Below, in pieces: positions 6,507 through 8,698 of a stretch of 8,698 bases of DNA. The notes beneath the pieces are model-generated. The model saw only the letters and a list, made by a program, of their open reading frames with translations, did no database searches and had not been told where the DNA came from. A program made the translations under genes and the position numbers. Position 1 is the first letter of the stretch. Each line of letters starts with the position of its first letter. Source of the stretch: Atribacterota bacterium (lineage in GTDB: Bacteria; Atribacterota; Phoenicimicrobiia; Phoenicimicrobiales; Phoenicimicrobiaceae); contig JAUVOA010000054.1 of the NCBI GenBank assembly GCA_030599445.1, forward strand, positions 1 through 8,698, read 5' to 3'.

Positions 6507-6590
6507 AAGTGTAAAATAAGATATCATAGGCATAGACATCGGTTTTGTGCCTATGATATCTTTATATATTTATATATAAGGGTCATAGGT
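6480..6590 (+). promoter_or_regulatory. Attenuator: chain of mutually exclusive RNA hairpins
   Basis: Segments: 1 = 6480-6495, 2 = 6518-6543, 3 = 6548-6568, 4 = 6573-6590 and 5 = 6601-6612 (in the terminator). Pairing 1:2 joins 6480-6495 with 6528-6543 (16 pairs, one G-U). Pairing 2:3 joins 6518-6532 with 6548-6562 (15 Watson-Crick pairs). Pairing 3:4 joins 6549-6568 with 6573-6590 (about 18 pairs including G-U, with a 2-nt bulge and a TTTA loop). Each excludes its neighbour, and 3:4 excludes the terminator 4:5. A ribosome stalled on the early aromatic codons leaves segment 1 free, so 1:2 and 3:4 can form and transcription continues; one at the leader stop covers segment 1, so 2:3 and 4:5 form and transcription ends. 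Pairings are seen in the sequence; the mechanism is inferred. Confidence 0.75.
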
Positions 6591-6616
6591 TTTTTAAATT
6601 CCTATGACCCTTTTTT
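6578..6616 (+). terminator. Intrinsic terminator of the aro attenuator
   Basis: Perfect 12-bp stem AAGGGTCATAGG (6578-6589) / CCTATGACCCTT (6601-6612) with an 11-nt loop, followed by a T run to 6616 and further T-rich sequence. Its left arm is also segment 4 of the antiterminator pairing with 6549-6568. It would also end any read-through from the Sua5/YwlC gene. Confidence 0.9.
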
Positions 6617-6644
6617 ATTTTATAAGAGGTTATGGTTAAAAAGT

Positions 6645-6704
6645 GTAGGGGCTCGATTCATCGAGCCCGTAAAACACCTGGGGGAGGATGGATCTGCCCT
6701 CTAC
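6645..6704. repeat. Bipartite-hairpin repeat element, copy 2
   Basis: Starts GTAGGG and ends CCCTCTAC, so the ends are near-complementary. The first module GGGCTCGA-TTCA-TCGAGCCC (6649-6668) is a perfect 8-bp stem with a 4-nt loop. The second (6680-6703) has GGGGGAGGAT facing ATCTGCCCTC. Layout and sequence match the copy at 2524-2580. It lies between the attenuator terminator and aroH, has no T tract and no coding capacity, and supplies the in-frame ATG at 6688 that would falsely lengthen aroH. Confidence 0.7.
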
Positions 6705-6801
6705 AATAATAAATGTTATTGAGAACCCTGACTTATTAGAGTGGGGTGATCTCAAATTATATCAGAGAACTGTTCCATGGCGAGAAAAAGGAGGTATATA
6801 T

Positions 6802-7197
6802 ATGTTGGTGAGAGGAATAAGAGGAGCAATAACTGTAAATAGCAATACTAAAGAAGAGATTATAGAAAGCACCAAAGAATTGCTGATTGCTTTACAGAGA
6901 GAGAATAATTTTAATATCGATGATATAATAAGTATTTTTTTCAGTGCTACCTCTGATTTAAATGCTGCCTTTCCTGCTCAAGCAGCACGAGAATTGGGCT
7001 GGGATAGAGCCCCCCTTTTTGATATGCAAGAAATCGAAGTTCTAGGGAGCTTGCCAAAATGTATTCGAATATTAATCCAGATAAATTGTCAAAAAAATCA
7101 AACAGAAATAAAGCATTGCTATCTAAGGGGAGCAGAAATATTAAGAAAAGATTTGGTTAAAGAGACCTTAAATTTAAAGGAGAGTGAGTCTAAATGA
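6802..7197 (+). CDS. aroH: Chorismate mutase, AroH (monofunctional, trimeric) type
   Basis: Rearranges chorismate to prephenate, the branch point to Phe and Tyr. I place the start at ATG 6802 because GGAGGT (6790-6795) sits 6 nt upstream and the protein then opens MLVRGIRGAITV, matching the N-terminus of Bacillus subtilis AroH, with 131 residues against about 127. The frame is open upstream to an ATG at 6688, but that lies in a repeat element. By alignment to B. subtilis AroH, active-site residues are kept: Arg7, Phe57, Arg63, then with a one-residue deletion Glu77 (Glu78), Arg89 (Arg90) and Tyr107 (Tyr108). The position of B. subtilis Cys75 is Asp74 here. MQEIEVLGSLPKCIRI is the family core. 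The stop overlaps the aroF start (ATGA). Expression is probably governed by the leader peptide and attenuator upstream. Confidence 0.95.
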   Translation: MLVRGIRGAITVNSNTKEEIIESTKELLIALQRENNFNIDDIISIFFSATSDLNAAFPAQAARELGWDRAPLFDMQEIEVLGSLPKCIRILIQINCQKNQTEIKHCYLRGAEILRKDLVKETLNLKESESK

Positions 7198-8246
7198 TTA
7201 TCGTAATGAATGGCAAAACTGATGATGCTGATGTAGAAAAAGTAATACAGAAATTACACGAAATGGGACATAAAGTACATATCTCTCGAGGTGAAAGCCG
7301 GATTGTTTTAGGAGTAATCGGAGATGTAGAAAATTTAGCTTCTGTACCTTTTTATGCCTTTAATGGAGTGGAAGAGATTATTCGTATCATGAAACCTTAT
7401 AAATTGGCAAGCAGGGAATTTAAGAGTTTTGATACTATAGTTAAAGTAAAGAATGTAGTTATTGGTGGCAAAGAAGTGGTAGTAATGGCTGGACCGTGTG
7501 TGGTAGAAAATGAGAAACAGATATTTGAAACTGCCCGTCAAGTGAAAGCCTTAGGAGCAAAGATATTGCGGGGAGGAGCTTTTAAACCCAGGACTTCTCC
7601 TTACAGCTTTCAGGGATTAGGAGAAGAAGGTTTAAAGTTGTTGGCTCAAGCTGGGGAAGAGACGGGTTTAGCAGTTGTAACTGAAGTGATGTCGGTTAAC
7701 CAGATAGAGCTGGTAGGTAGATATACCGATATATTTCAAGTAGGCGCTCGTAATATGCAGAATTTTGTATTGCTAAAAGAATTAGGTAAGACTAAAAAAC
7801 CAATATTATTAAAAAGAGGAATGTCAGCTACTATAGAGGAACTATTATTATCAGCAGAATATATTTTATCTCAAGGAAATTACGAAGTGATATTATGTGA
7901 GCGAGGAATTCGTACTTTTGAAAACTATACCCGTAATACTTTGGATTTAAGCGCAGTCCCTGCATTAAAGAGGTTGAGTCACTTGCCCATAATTGTAGAT
8001 CCCAGTCATGCTACCGGCAGATGGAGGTTGGTGAGTCCAATGTCCAAGGCTGCCATAGCCGTTGGAGCGGATGGCTTACTTATCGAAGTTCACCCTGACC
8101 CCAAAAGTGCACTCAGCGATGGAGCTCAGACTTTAAGACTCGATACTTTTACTCAATTAATGAAAGAATTAAGCCCTATAGTTCAGGCGGTAGGTCGAGA
8201 ATTGGGCACATCAGCTGAATATGATTTAGAGAGGATGAAAAATTAA
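7194..8246 (+). CDS. aroF: 3-deoxy-7-phosphoheptulonate (DAHP) synthase with N-terminal regulatory domain
   Basis: Condenses PEP and erythrose 4-phosphate to DAHP, the first step of the shikimate pathway. Residues 1-70 form a ferredoxin-like domain (MIIVMNGKTDD..., HKVHISRGESRIVLGVIGD), which in the Thermotoga maritima enzyme binds Tyr/Phe for feedback inhibition. The TIM-barrel catalytic domain spans about 85-335: VMAGPCVVE, RGGAFKPRTSPYSFQGLG (PEP and E4P region), QVGARNMQN, LLKRGM, CERGIRTFENYTRNTLDL, VDPSHATGRW. The metal ligands fall at Cys102, His272, Glu298 and Asp309, the same numbers as in T. maritima. It is 350 residues, slightly longer at the C-terminus. It overlaps aroH by 4 nt and has AAAGGAG at 7176-7182. 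First enzyme, branch enzyme and Phe/Tyr leader lie in one unit, so regulation is likely both transcriptional and allosteric. Confidence 0.97.
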   Translation: MIIVMNGKTDDADVEKVIQKLHEMGHKVHISRGESRIVLGVIGDVENLASVPFYAFNGVEEIIRIMKPYKLASREFKSFDTIVKVKNVVIGGKEVVVMAGPCVVENEKQIFETARQVKALGAKILRGGAFKPRTSPYSFQGLGEEGLKLLAQAGEETGLAVVTEVMSVNQIELVGRYTDIFQVGARNMQNFVLLKELGKTKKPILLKRGMSATIEELLLSAEYILSQGNYEVILCERGIRTFENYTRNTLDLSAVPALKRLSHLPIIVDPSHATGRWRLVSPMSKAAIAVGADGLLIEVHPDPKSALSDGAQTLRLDTFTQLMKELSPIVQAVGRELGTSAEYDLERMKN

Positions 8247-8698
8247 GTGAAACTTGTTTTAGAAAAAGTTAATAAATTAAAAGGAAATATATTTGTCCTG
8301 GGAGATAAATCAATATCTCACCGCTCTTTAATTTTAGGGTCTATTGCTCAAGGAGAGACTCGAATATATAATTTTTTAAATTCTTTGGATTGTCTTAAAA
8401 CATTAGAGTGTATGCAGGCTTTAGGAGCAGAAATAGAGTTAGGTAAAGATAATTCTGTTAAAACAAAAGGTAAAGGATTATACGGGTTAAAAGAACCAAA
8501 AGATATACTTGATGTGGGAAATTCTGGGACGACCATCCGTCTCTTAGCTGGCTTGCTTAGTGGACAGGATTTTTATTCTGTTTTAAATGGGGATGCTTCA
8601 ATCAGAAAGAGACCTATGAAAAGAGTCGTCGAGCCCCTTAGATTAATGGGGGCAGATATATGGGGGAGAAAAGATGGTCAGTTTGCTCCTTTAAGTAT
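8247..8698 (+). CDS. aroA: 3-phosphoshikimate 1-carboxyvinyltransferase (EPSP synthase), N-terminal part
   Basis: Transfers the enolpyruvyl group of PEP to shikimate 3-phosphate, two steps before chorismate. Start is GTG 8247, directly abutting the aroF TAA, with GAGG at 8231-8234 inside aroF. Translation gives 150 codons before the window ends. Visible family blocks: GDKSISHR (19-26, substrate-binding Lys21, Ser22, Arg26), NFLNSLDCLKTLECMQALGA (42-61), LDVGNSGTTIRLL (88-100, the conserved NSGT), and NGDASIRKRPM (114-124) with the conserved arginines. The sequence is of the type found in Bacillus and many anaerobes. The zero gap to aroF indicates one operon; further aromatic genes may follow beyond the window. 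Confidence 0.95.
   Translation, partial: MKLVLEKVNKLKGNIFVLGDKSISHRSLILGSIAQGETRIYNFLNSLDCLKTLECMQALGAEIELGKDNSVKTKGKGLYGLKEPKDILDVGNSGTTIRLLAGLLSGQDFYSVLNGDASIRKRPMKRVVEPLRLMGADIWGRKDGQFAPLS

Noticed and set aside
6480..6612. Palindromes read as a MITE or as decayed repeats
   Set aside because: The arms overlap in a serial, mutually exclusive order directly after a Phe/Tyr leader peptide and end in a terminator, which a transposon remnant would not explain. Not fully excluded.
6619..6801. T-box riboswitch upstream of aroH
   Set aside because: I could not find the conserved T-box sequence (TGGNACCGCG type) or a specifier stem; the T-run terminator belongs to the leader-peptide attenuator.
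7335..8536. Reverse-strand open frames at 7335-7541 and 8348-8536
   Set aside because: They are shadows of aroF and aroA, which have complete conserved motifs on the plus strand.

Overview
This is an AT-rich bacterial chromosome segment. All recognisable genes lie on the plus strand and are housekeeping genes. The organism looks like a low-GC bacterium, probably diderm: a CtpA-type protease sits beside a YibQ-type polysaccharide deacetylase, ATA/AGA/TTA codons are frequent, the aromatic enzymes resemble those of Bacillus/Thermotoga, and the spacers are full of short dispersed repeats. An uncultivated lineage such as Atribacterota or Aerophobota would fit, but that placement is an impression and was not tested.

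Layout: (1) 1-2250, cell-envelope pair: a 5'-truncated S41 C-terminal processing protease and a membrane-anchored divergent polysaccharide deacetylase. (2) 2251-4607, translation block: a repeat-rich spacer with a likely promoter, gltX, tRNA-Gln(CTG), tRNA-Glu(CTC), then an intrinsic terminator. (3) 4721-6222: greA and the threonylcarbamoyl-AMP synthase gene (Sua5/YwlC), overlapping by ATGA. (4) 6358-8698, aromatic operon: promoter, leader region, aroH (chorismate mutase), aroF (Thermotoga-type DAHP synthase) and the start of aroA (EPSP synthase), with junctions ATGA and TAAGTG.

The most notable element is the aromatic leader at 6358-6618. A TTGACA/17 bp/extended -10 promoter is followed by a well-placed Shine-Dalgarno and a 30-codon GTG-started open frame. 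Its middle reads FNFYYYFY, and it ends at a TAG. Five RNA segments follow that can pair 1:2, 2:3, 3:4 and 4:5, and the last pairing is a textbook rho-independent terminator. This is the architecture of ribosome-mediated transcription attenuation sensing Phe/Tyr, placed directly upstream of the first genes of Phe/Tyr synthesis. The pairing order differs from the classical trp/phe design: a ribosome parked at the leader stop codon, rather than one stalled on the aromatic codons, would mask segment 1, and that favours termination.

The spacers carry several dispersed repeat families: a ~65-134 nt element ending in CGATACG heptamers (two copies), a bipartite-hairpin GTAGGGG...CCCTAC element (two copies, one between the attenuator and aroH), and degenerate GGTTA/AATTAGCTAATT repeats around the tRNAs. 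Two starts suggested by open-frame length are probably wrong: aroH should start at 6802, not 6688, and greA at 4721, not 4697.
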